A model generated the notes under the pieces. It saw nothing but the letters and a program-made list of their open reading frames with translations, was not told the DNA's origin and searched no databases. A program made the position numbers and the translations under genes. Positions 1 through 8,356 of a stretch of 64,000 nt of DNA are shown one piece after another (positions within the stretch are counted from its first letter, which is position 1; each line of letters opens with the position of its first letter). This stretch comes from a bacterium (lineage in GTDB: Bacteria > Cyanobacteriota > Vampirovibrionia > Gastranaerophilales > Gastranaerophilaceae), in contig JAFUEV010000005.1 of assembly GCA_017470245.1 (NCBI GenBank), positions 62,001-126,000 of the forward strand. Reading direction: 5' to 3'.

Positions 1-1
1 T

Positions 2-2494
2 GAAATTCTTTTTGAAGATTTTGTTGCGGATGAAAAGAAAGACAGACAAGGTAATATTTCAAGAACAGCAAGTAAGAATGGTATCGTTTGGGTATTAGGC
101 GGTGACGTTTATAACCTTCCAGGCGGTTCAAATATTCTTGTTAAAGATGGTCAAGCCGTAAAAGAAGGTGAAAAACTTGCTGAAATCCATGTTGTATCAG
201 AACATGGCGGTGAAGTAAGACTTGGTCAAGATTTGGTTGTTGAGGAAGTTAAATTTGACGGTAAGAAGATTAAAAAAATTGTTCAAGGTAAAGAACTGAC
301 AATTGTTATTGCTTCTATATCAGCTGCAAATGCAACTTTTGAACAAACAAAGAAAGAACAAATCTGGACAGTTAAGAAAACAGGTGAAAAATATATCGTT
401 AAAGCTCCAGTTGATACAGAAGTTGAAAGCGGTATGATTATTGCTGAGCTTATTGATGAAGAATATACAGTTCCATCAAGCGGTGAAATAAGATATAACG
501 GAATTGAAGTTGATGAAAATCAAATTATTACAAAACCCGGAGAATTAATATTTATTCCTGATGAAATTCATCAGGTTAACAAAGATTCCGCATTAAAAAT
601 GGTTGAATCAGGTACATTTGTTACAGCAGGTACTGAAGTAGTAAAAGATTTGTACGCTCATATTGACGGTATTGTTGAAATAAAAGAATTCAACGATATG
701 ATTCACGAAGTTGTAATTCGCCCCGGTGAAATATACAATTTAAGCGGAATTAGCGAATTAAAAGTAGATGAAGGCGAAGTTGTAAAAGCCGGTACAGAAA
801 TCGCTCCAAAAATCAAAGTAAAAGCAGATTCAATTGTTACCATAATGGATAATGATAAAGATAACCTTGAAATTGATGATTTGGAAGAAGATTTAGGTGT
901 TGTTGCTTTAGATGAAAAATCTATTTCTAACCAACCTATTCAAATCTTAGTAAGACCGGTTCAAAGATTTAATATTGATACAAAAGATGTTTCTATTAAG
1001 TTTAATTCTACTGATGAAGCTATAGATTTAGTTCCTGTAACTCAATTACAGTATAAAGACGGTTCAAGAGTTAGAAATCTTGACGGTAGTGTTTTAACAA
1101 GAACAAGTTTAGTTCTTCAAATGGATAATTATCTAAGTCATTTAAAAGGGTTACTTGAACTTGACGAAAACAATAACTTAAAGATTGTTGTTCTTGAAAA
1201 TATTATTGTAAGAAGAGAAATTGAAGGAGCTTCAAAAACTGCAGCATCAATGCAAACAGAACTTCTTGTTAAAGATGGTCAAGTAATTGAACCAAAAACA
1301 CCTGTAGCAAAAACACAAGTTCTTGCAATAAGTGATGCTATTGCAAGTATAAAAGACAATAGTCAGGATTTAAGAAGATTGTTGTTAGTTTCTGAAAGTT
1401 CTGAAACTAAGATTAACTTAAAATCCAAACCTGTTGTTAAAAAAGGTGAATTGGTAAAAATGGATAATGTAATATCCGAAGGCGGCGAGCTTTCTGAATT
1501 GTCAGGTTTAGTTGTTGCAACTGATAAAAACTCAATTACTTTAAGAGTTGGTCGTCCATACTTGATTAGCCCCGGAACAATGCTTCAGGTTGCAAACGGT
1601 TCACTTGTTAACAGAGGTGATATGATTGCAACATTGGTATTTGAAAGACAGAAAACAGGTGATATCGTTCAAGGTTTGCCTCGTGTAGAAGAATTACTTG
1701 AAGCAAGAAAACCAAAAGATTCAGCAGTAGTTGCAGAATATGCAGGTAAAGCAGAAATCGAAGTTGAAGATGATGTACCTCGTTTATTCTTAAACGGTGA
1801 TTTGGGTCGACAAGAAGTAAAATTCGCTATTGATTCGAATATTATCGTTGCAAACGGTCAGGATATAGCAATTGGTCAACCTTTAACTGGTGGTCCATTA
1901 AATCCTCACGATGTTATAAGACTAAATGGTGTAGAAGCAGCTCAACAATACCTTGTAGATGAAGTACAGAGAGTATATCGTTCACAGGGTGTTGAAATTG
2001 CTGATAAACACGTTGAAGTTATTGTAAGACAGATGACAAAGAAAGTTAAAATCCTTGAATCAGGTGATACAAAACTTCTTCCCGGAGAATTTTTGGAATT
2101 TAAAGTAGTTCAAGCAGAAAACGAAGCAGTTAAAGCTGCAGGCGGTCAAGAAGCTACTTATGAAGCAGTTCTTTTAGGTATTACAAAAGCTAGTTTGAAT
2201 ACCGAAAGCTTTATCTCTGCAGCATCGTTCCAAGAAACAACGAGAATTTTAACTGAAGCAGCTGTCGAAGGTAAACGTGATTTGTTAAGAGGTTTGAAAG
2301 AAAACGTTATTATTGGTAGATTAATACCTGCAGGTACCGGTTTCTATCACTTAACAAATGCTTCCGAAGAAAAAGACAGAGAAGCTCAAAAACGTGCAGC
2401 AGAAAAGAATACTGCAAGAAAACCATCTGCAATTTTGGAAGAAATCGAAGGAATGTTCGGTTCTCCCGATTTGATGGATATACCTTTGGAATAA
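2..2494 (+). CDS. rpoC2: RNA polymerase beta' subunit, C-terminal part (RpoC2-like), 5'-truncated by window edge
   Basis: Catalytic-core subunit of RNA polymerase. The frame is open from base 2, so the gene starts before the window. The first two thirds are repeated sandwich-barrel-hybrid segments (V-x-x-G-x-x-V-x-x-G-x-x-I/L-A motifs, as near bases 130-185), like the long SI3 insertion of cyanobacterial beta'2. The last third is the conserved C-terminus: the GLPRVEELLEARKPK motif, the LNPHDVIRLNG-like stretch (here GGPLNPHDVIRLNG) and GRLIPAGTG near the end. The stop at 2494 is followed by a strong terminator. Whether rpoC is split into rpoC1/rpoC2 cannot be seen because the 5' part is missing. 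The long barrel insertion is the best single hint of cyanobacterial-phylum affiliation. Confidence 0.95.
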   Translation, partial: EILFEDFVADEKKDRQGNISRTASKNGIVWVLGGDVYNLPGGSNILVKDGQAVKEGEKLAEIHVVSEHGGEVRLGQDLVVEEVKFDGKKIKKIVQGKELTIVIASISAANATFEQTKKEQIWTVKKTGEKYIVKAPVDTEVESGMIIAELIDEEYTVPSSGEIRYNGIEVDENQIITKPGELIFIPDEIHQVNKDSALKMVESGTFVTAGTEVVKDLYAHIDGIVEIKEFNDMIHEVVIRPGEIYNLSGISELKVDEGEVVKAGTEIAPKIKVKADSIVTIMDNDKDNLEIDDLEEDLGVVALDEKSISNQPIQILVRPVQRFNIDTKDVSIKFNSTDEAIDLVPVTQLQYKDGSRVRNLDGSVLTRTSLVLQMDNYLSHLKGLLELDENNNLKIVVLENIIVRREIEGASKTAASMQTELLVKDGQVIEPKTPVAKTQVLAISDAIASIKDNSQDLRRLLLVSESSETKINLKSKPVVKKGELVKMDNVISEGGELSELSGLVVATDKNSITLRVGRPYLISPGTMLQVANGSLVNRGDMIATLVFERQKTGDIVQGLPRVEELLEARKPKDSAVVAEYAGKAEIEVEDDVPRLFLNGDLGRQEVKFAIDSNIIVANGQDIAIGQPLTGGPLNPHDVIRLNGVEAAQQYLVDEVQRVYRSQGVEIADKHVEVIVRQMTKKVKILESGDTKLLPGEFLEFKVVQAENEAVKAAGGQEATYEAVLLGITKASLNTESFISAASFQETTRILTEAAVEGKRDLLRGLKENVIIGRLIPAGTGFYHLTNASEEKDREAQKRAAEKNTARKPSAILEEIEGMFGSPDLMDIPLE

Positions 2495-2510
2495 TAAATA
2501 AATTAAAAAT

Positions 2511-2547
2511 AAAAAAAGCAGTTTGATTAATCAAACTGCTTTTTTTA
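2511..2547 (+). terminator. Rho-independent terminator after rpoC2
   Basis: A perfect palindrome at 2517-2540 (arms AGCAGTTTGATT/AATCAAACTGCT) is flanked by an A-run and a T-run, so it could act in both directions. It lies 16 bases after the rpoC2 stop. Confidence 0.9.
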
Positions 2548-2622
2548 TACAGTTAAATATACACTCCGGCAATTGAGCCGAATATTAATTTGGTTCAATA
2601 TTGAAATAGTTTTGGAGGTTAT

Positions 2623-3084
2623 ATGAAAAAAATTTGTTTATTATTTTTACTTCTTGCGTTAGTCGGAACAATATGTTATGCAACTGAAATGCAGGATGTT
2701 CAATGCTTTTTCAACAGATATGTCGAGGCTGCAAATAATTATGATAATAATTATTTCAATTTTTATAGTAATGATGCTAAAATTATACGAGTAGTTGAAA
2801 AACCTGATGGTACGTTTGAAGCAGTTAATATCCCTCTTGAAAGATATAAAAGTGAAGCAAAAAAATCTCAAGTATTAATGAAAATGAGAAAATATAAGAA
2901 TTTCTATTCGAACATAAAAATTTTGCCGCACGGAAAGGATTATAAAATAGCTGCATTAAGGATGCCTTCAACAAGCGATTATAAAGTTCCTTCTTATTTT
3001 ATTGTCGGAAAAGATTGTGAAGGCAATTGGAAAATAAAAGAAGAATCAATGAATACTAAAGTGCAGGCGTTTCTTGGAAAATAG
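2623..3084 (+). CDS. Small secreted protein, possible NTF2-like fold
   Basis: 153 residues. A signal peptide is clear: Lys-Lys, a hydrophobic Leu-rich core (residues 5-16) and a likely cut near CYA-TE at about residue 21. The mature part begins with VQCFFNRYVEAANNYD and ends with a short domain of alternating strands (SYFIVGKD...GNWKIKEES), which resembles the NTF2/SnoaL-type folds of small periplasmic proteins. That fold is an inference. An excellent ribosome site, GGAGG at 2614-2618, fixes the start. The stop is one base from the stop of the convergent next gene, with no terminator between them. Function unknown. Confidence 0.8.
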   Translation: MKKICLLFLLLALVGTICYATEMQDVQCFFNRYVEAANNYDNNYFNFYSNDAKIIRVVEKPDGTFEAVNIPLERYKSEAKKSQVLMKMRKYKNFYSNIKILPHGKDYKIAALRMPSTSDYKVPSYFIVGKDCEGNWKIKEESMNTKVQAFLGK

Positions 3085-3085
3085 A

Positions 3086-4522
3086 TTATGTTACTATTTG
3101 GTCATTGTTATATTGGTATGATTGAACGCTGCCTGAGTATTGGTATATCATATCTCTTGTTACCGTAATAGTTTTACTTGTATTTTCAGGATCAACAAGA
3201 GTAACATAATTACCATGAACTTCTTTAACTGCAAATTCATGTCCAAAGGTGTTCTTAACAACATTTCCGTTAATATCAACGCATTTTTTACTTCTTCCTG
3301 ATAATGCTATAGTGACTGCATAACCATCAGGATTATTTTCTATATCATTTAACATTTTATCAACGTCTGTTTTGTAATTGGAATTGTTATTAGGTATTGT
3401 TGTTGCTACATCATTTCCTGTTAAAAGGAACATAGCATCTTCCATATTCCCAAAGTCTAAACCTTCATATCCTATTTTCCCTTTTAGAGCAATAGATAGG
3501 GCAGGATGATTATCATTAATTTTTATTTTCCCGTTTTGAATATCTTTTATTGCGGATTCAAATGCGAGTTCAAGCAATACGACATCTTTATCCCCATTTG
3601 AATATTTATCCATAGTATATGCTTGTTTCAAATCTTCTTGCGATATATTAATAGTTTTGTTTATGCCTTTCAAATATACGGAGTATGAACCGTCATTATT
3701 TTGCGTAATTGCATCTTCAATTATTTTTCTTCCGTTTTCAGTGTAGCTTAGGCTGGTTAATGTTGATAATAGCCAACAATCGCTTGTTTTAAAATTCTGT
3801 TTGATATATTCAACCTCACTATTGCAGTCGTCAATGTAGATTGCTTCTAAATTACCGCTATCATCAGCTTCATATTCAGTATGAAAGGCAATTTCACCAT
3901 CTTCAGTATATTCTAATGAATGACGTTTTAACGTATTTCCTGCTTCATCCAATTCGTTAATTTCTTCGGTATCAATATTTCCTATACTTCCAAATGTAAG
4001 TATACGCTCTTCACTCTTAGTACCATCTTTGAACGATGACATTATAGCACTTTCTACAAGTCCTGAGTTATTATAACTATATTCTATCGTGTAGGTTTCA
4101 TTTCCGTCGGTGAAAGTTTCTTTTATAATTCGACCTTTTTTGTCTGTTTCAATTTCTGCTTCTTCTATAAGAGATTCGTTTTCAGTTCTGCTTTGTCCTA
4201 AAGTAGGGATGCCTGCTGCTATCGAAGCTAATTGATGAATATGTTCTCTAATCGATTCAGATGTTGAGTTTTGATTTGAGTCATATAATGATTTTTGTGT
4301 ATCATTATCTTTCTCTTGTGAATTAGGAATTACAATACTCTTAAGCAGTGATTTTATATCAGAATTTAACTCTAAAATTTGTGTGGGATTATCGGTTTTT
4401 TCATTCTCAAAAACTGAAATGTTTTCATTTGCACTGTCAATTTGAGATTGATATTGACCTATGTCATTATTATTAGAAAATTTATTAATTCCTAATTTCT
4501 CAAAATTAAAACAAAAAAACAT
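3086..4522 (-). CDS. Calpain-like (C2-type) cysteine protease domain protein
   Basis: 478 residues with no signal peptide. The C-terminal half (about 240-460) looks like a calpain catalytic domain: Cys249 in SDCWLLSTLTSLS, His428 in FGHEFAVKEV, and an Asp/Asn pair (D444/N447) where calpains have the N-P-W loop. Residues 130-235 hold short YD/RHS-like repeats (E-Y-x-x-D-x-x-G patterns), and the N-terminus is Asn/Ser-rich and probably disordered. The protein is clearly related to the C-terminal domain of the 1151-residue protein at 37139, so this genome carries at least two members. Role unknown; an intracellular or exported protease is possible. An inactive calpain-like domain cannot be excluded because the third catalytic position is not canonical. 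Confidence 0.7.
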   Translation of the reverse strand: MFFCFNFEKLGINKFSNNNDIGQYQSQIDSANENISVFENEKTDNPTQILELNSDIKSLLKSIVIPNSQEKDNDTQKSLYDSNQNSTSESIREHIHQLASIAAGIPTLGQSRTENESLIEEAEIETDKKGRIIKETFTDGNETYTIEYSYNNSGLVESAIMSSFKDGTKSEERILTFGSIGNIDTEEINELDEAGNTLKRHSLEYTEDGEIAFHTEYEADDSGNLEAIYIDDCNSEVEYIKQNFKTSDCWLLSTLTSLSYTENGRKIIEDAITQNNDGSYSVYLKGINKTINISQEDLKQAYTMDKYSNGDKDVVLLELAFESAIKDIQNGKIKINDNHPALSIALKGKIGYEGLDFGNMEDAMFLLTGNDVATTIPNNNSNYKTDVDKMLNDIENNPDGYAVTIALSGRSKKCVDINGNVVKNTFGHEFAVKEVHGNYVTLVDPENTSKTITVTRDMIYQYSGSVQSYQYNNDQIVT

Positions 4523-4707
4523 TTTTCAACTTTCTATAAGAATTCAGTATTTATAATATCGGCATTATTTTATGAAAACTTTAAGGTAATATCGTTGTTT
4601 TATGTATATTTATTACGTAATTATGAAAAGATTATAGTGTGTAAAAATAGATATTTGTTTGTATAGTTTTGAAAGATTAATTGATATGCGTTTTTTCTTT
4701 TCATATA

Positions 4708-4716
4708 TGATATAAT
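4708..4716 (+). promoter_or_regulatory. Extended -10 promoter upstream of preA, in a 368-base intergenic gap
   Basis: TGATATAAT (TG-N-TATAAT) without a good -35 box, about 175 bases before preA. The rest of the gap (4523-4890) is AT-rich. It must also hold the promoter of the divergent calpain-like gene, but I see no convincing gene or RNA in it. Confidence 0.5.
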
Positions 4717-4890
4717 TCTATGGAATAAGGGCATTTTATGAATTTTAATAATAAAAATAATGATTATGTCTTTAATTACTTATAAAATTTATAGATTAAA
4801 AGAGGTTCAAAATCAGAACTATTTACTGAAATCGTAAGATATATAATGTATATATAATTGCTTAAGAAATGAAAAATAAAGGAAAAATAA

Positions 4891-6072
4891 ATGGCTACAT
4901 TAAAGACATCTGTATTAGGAATAGACTTTGAAAATCCGTTTTTGTTAGCATCTGCTCCTCCAACCGCTTCTGTTGAAAGTATTGACAAAGCTTTTGAAAT
5001 GGGATGGGGAGGTGCTGTTCTAAAAACAATAACTCCTGATGATTTGGAAATGCTAGAAGCAAGTCCTCGCTATGCAACAATTAAAGAAAAAGGAAAAGTA
5101 ATCTGTCTCCAAAATATAGAACTGTTGAGCCATGAAACCATAAAATACTGGATAGACGGAATTAGATATCTAAAAGAGAAACATCCGTCAAAAGTTATTA
5201 TTGCGAGCATAATGGCGCCTGTTGAACGTAAAGAGTGGCAAAACCTTGTAAAAATATTTAATGATACGCCAATAGATGCTTACGAATTAAATTTTTCTTG
5301 TCCTCATGGAATGCCTGAAAGAAATATAGGTATGGCAATAGGAACAAGTGCTGAAATTTCTATACTTATAACATCTTGGGTAAAATCAGTTGCCACTAAA
5401 CCTGTTTTTGTAAAATTAACACCAAACGTTACTAATATTACTTGGATAGCTAATGCTGTAGAGAGAGCAGGTGCAGATGGTTTTGCTGCAATTAATACAG
5501 TTCAAAGTTTTATGGGTATTAATCTTGATACATTGGAACCTGTTCTTAATATTGATGGATTATCAACCTATGGAGGTTTGTCAGGAGAAGCTGTTAAGCC
5601 GATTGGATTTAAATGTGTTGCACAATTAAGACAAAATTCTAATTTGCCTATTCTTGGTATAGGTGGAATTTCAAATTGGCAAGATGCTGCACAATATATT
5701 GCTATTGGCGCTGATGCAGTTCAAATTTGTACGGAAGTTATGATTAACGGATACGGAATAATAAACGGTTTAAAATCAGGATTGCTTAATTATTTGGAAA
5801 CAAAAGGATTTAACGATATATCCGAATTAAAAAATATTGCAGTTAAAAAAATTACATCACATGAAAAACTGAATAAAGAAAGTCATCTTTATCCGTCTAT
5901 AGATAAAGAAAAATGTATAAAATGCGGTAAATGCGCAAAAATATGTTCTGAATCAGAATATCATGCATTAAATATTGAAAAAGAATGTTTGAACTTGAAT
6001 AGAGAACAATGTGCAGGTTGTTCATTGTGCAGCCATGTTTGTCCTAAAGAAGCTATAAAAATGTGTTGTTAA
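4891..6072 (+). CDS. preA: Dihydropyrimidine dehydrogenase (NAD+), catalytic subunit PreA
   Basis: 393 residues. The N-terminal 310 form the FMN-binding TIM barrel of the dihydroorotate/dihydropyrimidine dehydrogenase family, with an LNFSCPHGMPERN active-site loop and barrel motifs GAVLKT, AINTVQS and GIGGIS. The C-terminus carries two [4Fe-4S] clusters: C342-x2-C345-x2-C348-x3-C352 and C374-x2-C377-x2-C380-x3-C384. In E. coli PreA pairs with the FAD/NADPH subunit PreT to reduce uracil and thymine. No preT is visible next to it here, so the electron partner is encoded elsewhere or differs. Length fits PreA (about 410). Function follows from family knowledge. Confidence 0.9.
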   Translation: MATLKTSVLGIDFENPFLLASAPPTASVESIDKAFEMGWGGAVLKTITPDDLEMLEASPRYATIKEKGKVICLQNIELLSHETIKYWIDGIRYLKEKHPSKVIIASIMAPVERKEWQNLVKIFNDTPIDAYELNFSCPHGMPERNIGMAIGTSAEISILITSWVKSVATKPVFVKLTPNVTNITWIANAVERAGADGFAAINTVQSFMGINLDTLEPVLNIDGLSTYGGLSGEAVKPIGFKCVAQLRQNSNLPILGIGGISNWQDAAQYIAIGADAVQICTEVMINGYGIINGLKSGLLNYLETKGFNDISELKNIAVKKITSHEKLNKESHLYPSIDKEKCIKCGKCAKICSESEYHALNIEKECLNLNREQCAGCSLCSHVCPKEAIKMCC

Positions 6073-6169
6073 ACAGAATAATTAATCAGCTGATATTACC
6101 AATTTTGCTATAATTTGCAGCTATAAAACTTTTGTTTATTTTCTAAGCTGTAAATTGCTATAAATTTTA

Positions 6170-6652
6170 TTATTTTTTTATGCCCATAATAATTCTGTTT
6201 GTTTTCCCCAACATATCCCGTCCTGTAAAAATATCGGCTTTAGTACTTGTTAGGGTTTCGTAAGTATATTTTATTGAATCATATTCTGAACGAATTGCAG
6301 AAATATTTGCATTATTATTATTTTCCTCAAACAAAGAAATTTTAGAATTGATTTTAATTAATGCATTTTCTATTTTTTCACTGGAAGAAATTGAGATATT
6401 AATTTTCATAGCAAGAGTTTTAATTCTTTGATATATTTTTTCAAGACGGTCATCATCCTGTTGCGTTTTATTAGCATTTTCTTGTTTTTGAGATTTTTCT
6501 TCAATAATTTTTCTTGCTTGTGCTTCAGAAGAAATACCGGATATATTAATACCTAATTCTTTTAATTCAGAAATGGTTTCCTTAGATAAATTTAATCCGG
6601 AATATCCTAGTGTAATTGAATTTAAAGAAGAAAGAGAATTTGCAGAGAACAT
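6170..6652 (-). CDS. Conserved-looking hypothetical protein, coiled-coil
   Basis: 160 residues, no signal peptide or membrane segment. The N-terminus is Ser/Leu-rich (MFSANSLSSLNSITLGYSG), followed by a helix with ELKELGINISGISSEAQARKII and a long Lys/Glu/Gln-rich region likely to form coiled coil (about 50-130). The N-terminal style (short Asn/Ser-rich start, no signal) resembles other proteins of this genome, such as the one at 30797. Not recognised. Convergent with preA, with a 97-base gap. Confidence 0.65.
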   Translation of the reverse strand: MFSANSLSSLNSITLGYSGLNLSKETISELKELGINISGISSEAQARKIIEEKSQKQENANKTQQDDDRLEKIYQRIKTLAMKINISISSSEKIENALIKINSKISLFEENNNNANISAIRSEYDSIKYTYETLTSTKADIFTGRDMLGKTNRIIMGIKK

Positions 6653-6802
6653 AAAAGCACCTTACATATACAATATATATATTCCTTATATGCATAATTA
6701 TTTTCGATAATTTTTTTTAATTTTACATAAGTTAATAATTAGTTACTTCAGAACTTTTGGGAGAATGAATTGTCTCAAAAATCTAAGTTTGTTGTTTTTT
6801 TA

Positions 6803-6811
6803 TGTTATAAT
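6803..6811 (+). promoter_or_regulatory. Extended -10 promoter for the transporter gene
   Basis: TGTTATAAT (TG-N-TATAAT) 24 bases upstream of the start at 6835, giving a leader of about 17 bases. No clear -35 box. Confidence 0.6.
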
Positions 6812-6834
6812 AGGGTTTAAAAGGTTAAGATGTA

Positions 6835-7791
6835 ATGTTAAAGTCGTTGCAAAAAGTTAGCGGATTTTTATCCTCAAAAACATCAATTTTTATAATTGTA
6901 ATTGCAATTATCACATACTTTTTCCCTGATATTTTTACTTGGGTAAAAGGGGATACTCAAACTATTATTTTAGGCATAATTATGCTTACAATGGGTATGA
7001 CGTTATCTTTAAAGGATTTTGAAGTACTTTTAAAACGACCGTTAGATATAGGTATAGGTACATTTGCTCAATACTTTTTTATGCCGCTAATTGCAATTAG
7101 CTTAGTACATTTACTACATTTGCCAAAAGAAATATCAATAGGTTTAATTTTGGTAGGATGTTGTCCCGGTGGTGTTTCATCTAATATAATGTCATTTTTA
7201 TGTAAAGGAGACGTTGCTTTTTCTGTTGGAATGACAGCTGTATCAACGTTGTTAGCTCCTATTATGACACCAACGTTGGTATATGTTTTGGTAAAAGAAT
7301 CAGTTAATGTTGATGTAATCGGAATGTTTAAATCTGTGTTAATCGTAACTATATTACCTGTATTAATCGGTGTCACTTTAAATTATATATTTAGAAAAAA
7401 TGAAAAATTTCCTGAATATTGTAAAGTTATGCCTGGTATTTCCGTTATAGGTTTAGCTTGTATTGTTGGTGGTGTTGTTTCTCATTTTGGCAGTACCTTT
7501 ATAAAATCAGGAGTGGTTATTTTTATTGCAGCATTTTTACATAACCTTGTCGGATATATTGCAGGTTGGATAATAGGTACAATTACAAAAATGTCTGAGG
7601 CAAAAAAGAGAACTATTTCTATTGAGGTTGGTATGCAAAATGCAGGATTGGCAACAGTCCTAGCTACAAAACACTTTGCATTGATTCCTGAAGCTGCGAT
7701 TATTTCCGCTGTATCTTGTGTATGGCATTCAATATCAGGTACAATTTTAGCAAATTTATTTGTACTAAAAGATAAGATGAAAAAGTCTTAA
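6835..7791 (+). CDS. Bile acid:sodium symporter (BASS/SBF) family transporter
   Basis: 318 residues, almost wholly hydrophobic, with nine to ten predicted membrane helices. Family signatures are present: TMGMTL at 52-57, CCPGGVSSN at 109-117, which forms the sodium-binding crossover, and EVGMQNAGLA near residue 265. Family members import bile acids, pantothenate, pyruvate or other organic anions with Na+. The substrate cannot be told from sequence. In a gut organism bile acids are possible, but many bacterial members are not bile-acid carriers. Single-gene unit with its own extended -10 promoter and terminator. Confidence 0.88.
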   Translation: MLKSLQKVSGFLSSKTSIFIIVIAIITYFFPDIFTWVKGDTQTIILGIIMLTMGMTLSLKDFEVLLKRPLDIGIGTFAQYFFMPLIAISLVHLLHLPKEISIGLILVGCCPGGVSSNIMSFLCKGDVAFSVGMTAVSTLLAPIMTPTLVYVLVKESVNVDVIGMFKSVLIVTILPVLIGVTLNYIFRKNEKFPEYCKVMPGISVIGLACIVGGVVSHFGSTFIKSGVVIFIAAFLHNLVGYIAGWIIGTITKMSEAKKRTISIEVGMQNAGLATVLATKHFALIPEAAIISAVSCVWHSISGTILANLFVLKDKMKKS

Positions 7792-7796
7792 TAAAA

Positions 7797-7829
7797 ATAA
7801 CCCGATAACATTTGCTATCGGGTTATTTT
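7797..7829 (+). terminator. Terminator after the SBF transporter
   Basis: Stem AACCCGATA (7799-7807) pairs with TATCGGGTT (7816-7824), followed by a short T-run. Confidence 0.85.
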
Positions 7830-7838
7830 GAGGCTTTT

Positions 7839-7917
7839 GTGGACAAAGTTCGAACCTTTTTTAATTGATTATGAAAATGCTAAAGAAATTGAGAGAATAT
7901 TAAAACAATGTGCGTAA
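7839..7917 (+). pseudogene. Short repeated coding remnant, copy 1 (frameshifted)
   Basis: 79 bases homologous to 10577-10654. Read with one frameshift it encodes the C-terminal pattern F-L-I-D-x-E-N-x-x-E-I-E-R-I-L-x-x-C-A-stop. One extra base relative to copy 2 breaks the frame. Parent gene not recognised. It marks the start of the duplicated unit. Confidence 0.5.
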
Positions 7918-7922
7918 AAATT

Positions 7923-7979
7923 CCCTCTTTGGATAGAGAGGGTAGAAAATCAAGTTGAGTTTACGAAACTTAGATTTTC
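7923..7979. repeat. Pair of adjacent hairpins, REP-like
   Basis: CCCTCT (7923-7928) pairs with AGAGGG (7937-7942). Directly after it, GAAAATC (7945-7951) pairs with GATTTTC (7973-7979), with an inner AAGTT/AACTT pairing. A GC-richer flank (AGAGGGCAGGGTGAGGGT, 7995-8012) follows. The arrangement resembles interspersed palindromic repeats, but copy number cannot be known from one window. Confidence 0.4.
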
Positions 7980-8037
7980 GAGTGAGATAACAATTAGAGG
8001 GCAGGGTGAGGGTTTATTTGTAACTATCCGAAATTTA

Positions 8038-8046
8038 TGCTACAAT
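8038..8046 (+). promoter_or_regulatory. Extended -10 promoter, leader of RTX-like gene 1
   Basis: TGCTACAAT followed by TTGCGTATGGA. It aligns with the element at 10748 (TGGTATAAT, then TTGCCTATGGA), so promoter and transcription start context are conserved between the two units. Confidence 0.55.
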
Positions 8047-8116
8047 TTGCGTATGGAATTTAGCAGGGGTAAATATATTGATAATTAATGCAATAAACAA
8101 AATCTCTGAAATCCTT

Positions 8117-8257
8117 ATGGTTATAAAAAAAAGGGGGGGTAGCGAAATTACGTACGGACATAGAGAAACGAGCCCGGATAGCACCGAGCGTGGAGTAATT
8201 TCAAGACGAACCCTTACCAGACCTTGCTTTCAGGGGTTTGTTAAATATAAAAATTGA
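8117..8257 (+). CDS. Candidate leader mini-ORF 1 with a homopolymer tract
   Basis: 46 codons starting MVIKKRGGS, running through an A8G7 tract (8125-8139) and ending RPCFQ...KYKN-stop. The last 13 codons match mini-ORF 2 (RPCFQ...RYKN) with mostly conservative or synonymous changes. No convincing ribosome site precedes the ATG, so translation is uncertain and the conservation may be at RNA level. The tract is followed by TAG: one extra G would put a stop immediately after it. It lies between the promoter and the terminator-like hairpin in front of the RTX-like gene. Confidence 0.35.
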   Translation: MVIKKRGGSEITYGHRETSPDSTERGVISRRTLTRPCFQGFVKYKN

Positions 8258-8267
8258 ATAGAATTAT

Positions 8268-8312
8268 AAAAATCTTGCTTGATTAGTTAAATACATCGGG
8301 CAGGATTTTTTG
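8268..8312 (+). terminator. Terminator-like hairpin (possible attenuator) before RTX-like gene 1
   Basis: AAAAATCTTGC (8268-8278) pairs with GCAGGATTTTT (8300-8310) with one G-U pair, followed by T. It stands between the mini-ORF stop and the RTX-like start, so readthrough from the 8038 promoter must pass it. Confidence 0.55.
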
Positions 8313-8356
8313 CTTTATAAATTTAGGTGTACGTGTAACAAAAAAAGAGGTGGAGT

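Noticed and set aside
6106-6114. Plus-strand promoter TGCTATAAT between preA and the convergent gene
   Set aside because: Good match, but it would only drive RNA antisense to the 6170-6652 gene; left as chance without transcript evidence.
8141-8208. Cyclic-di-GMP or other known riboswitch in the leader of RTX-like gene 1
   Set aside because: GAAATTAC/GTAATTTC pair around a GC-richer loop, but no match to a riboswitch consensus I know, and copy 2 lacks the pairing.
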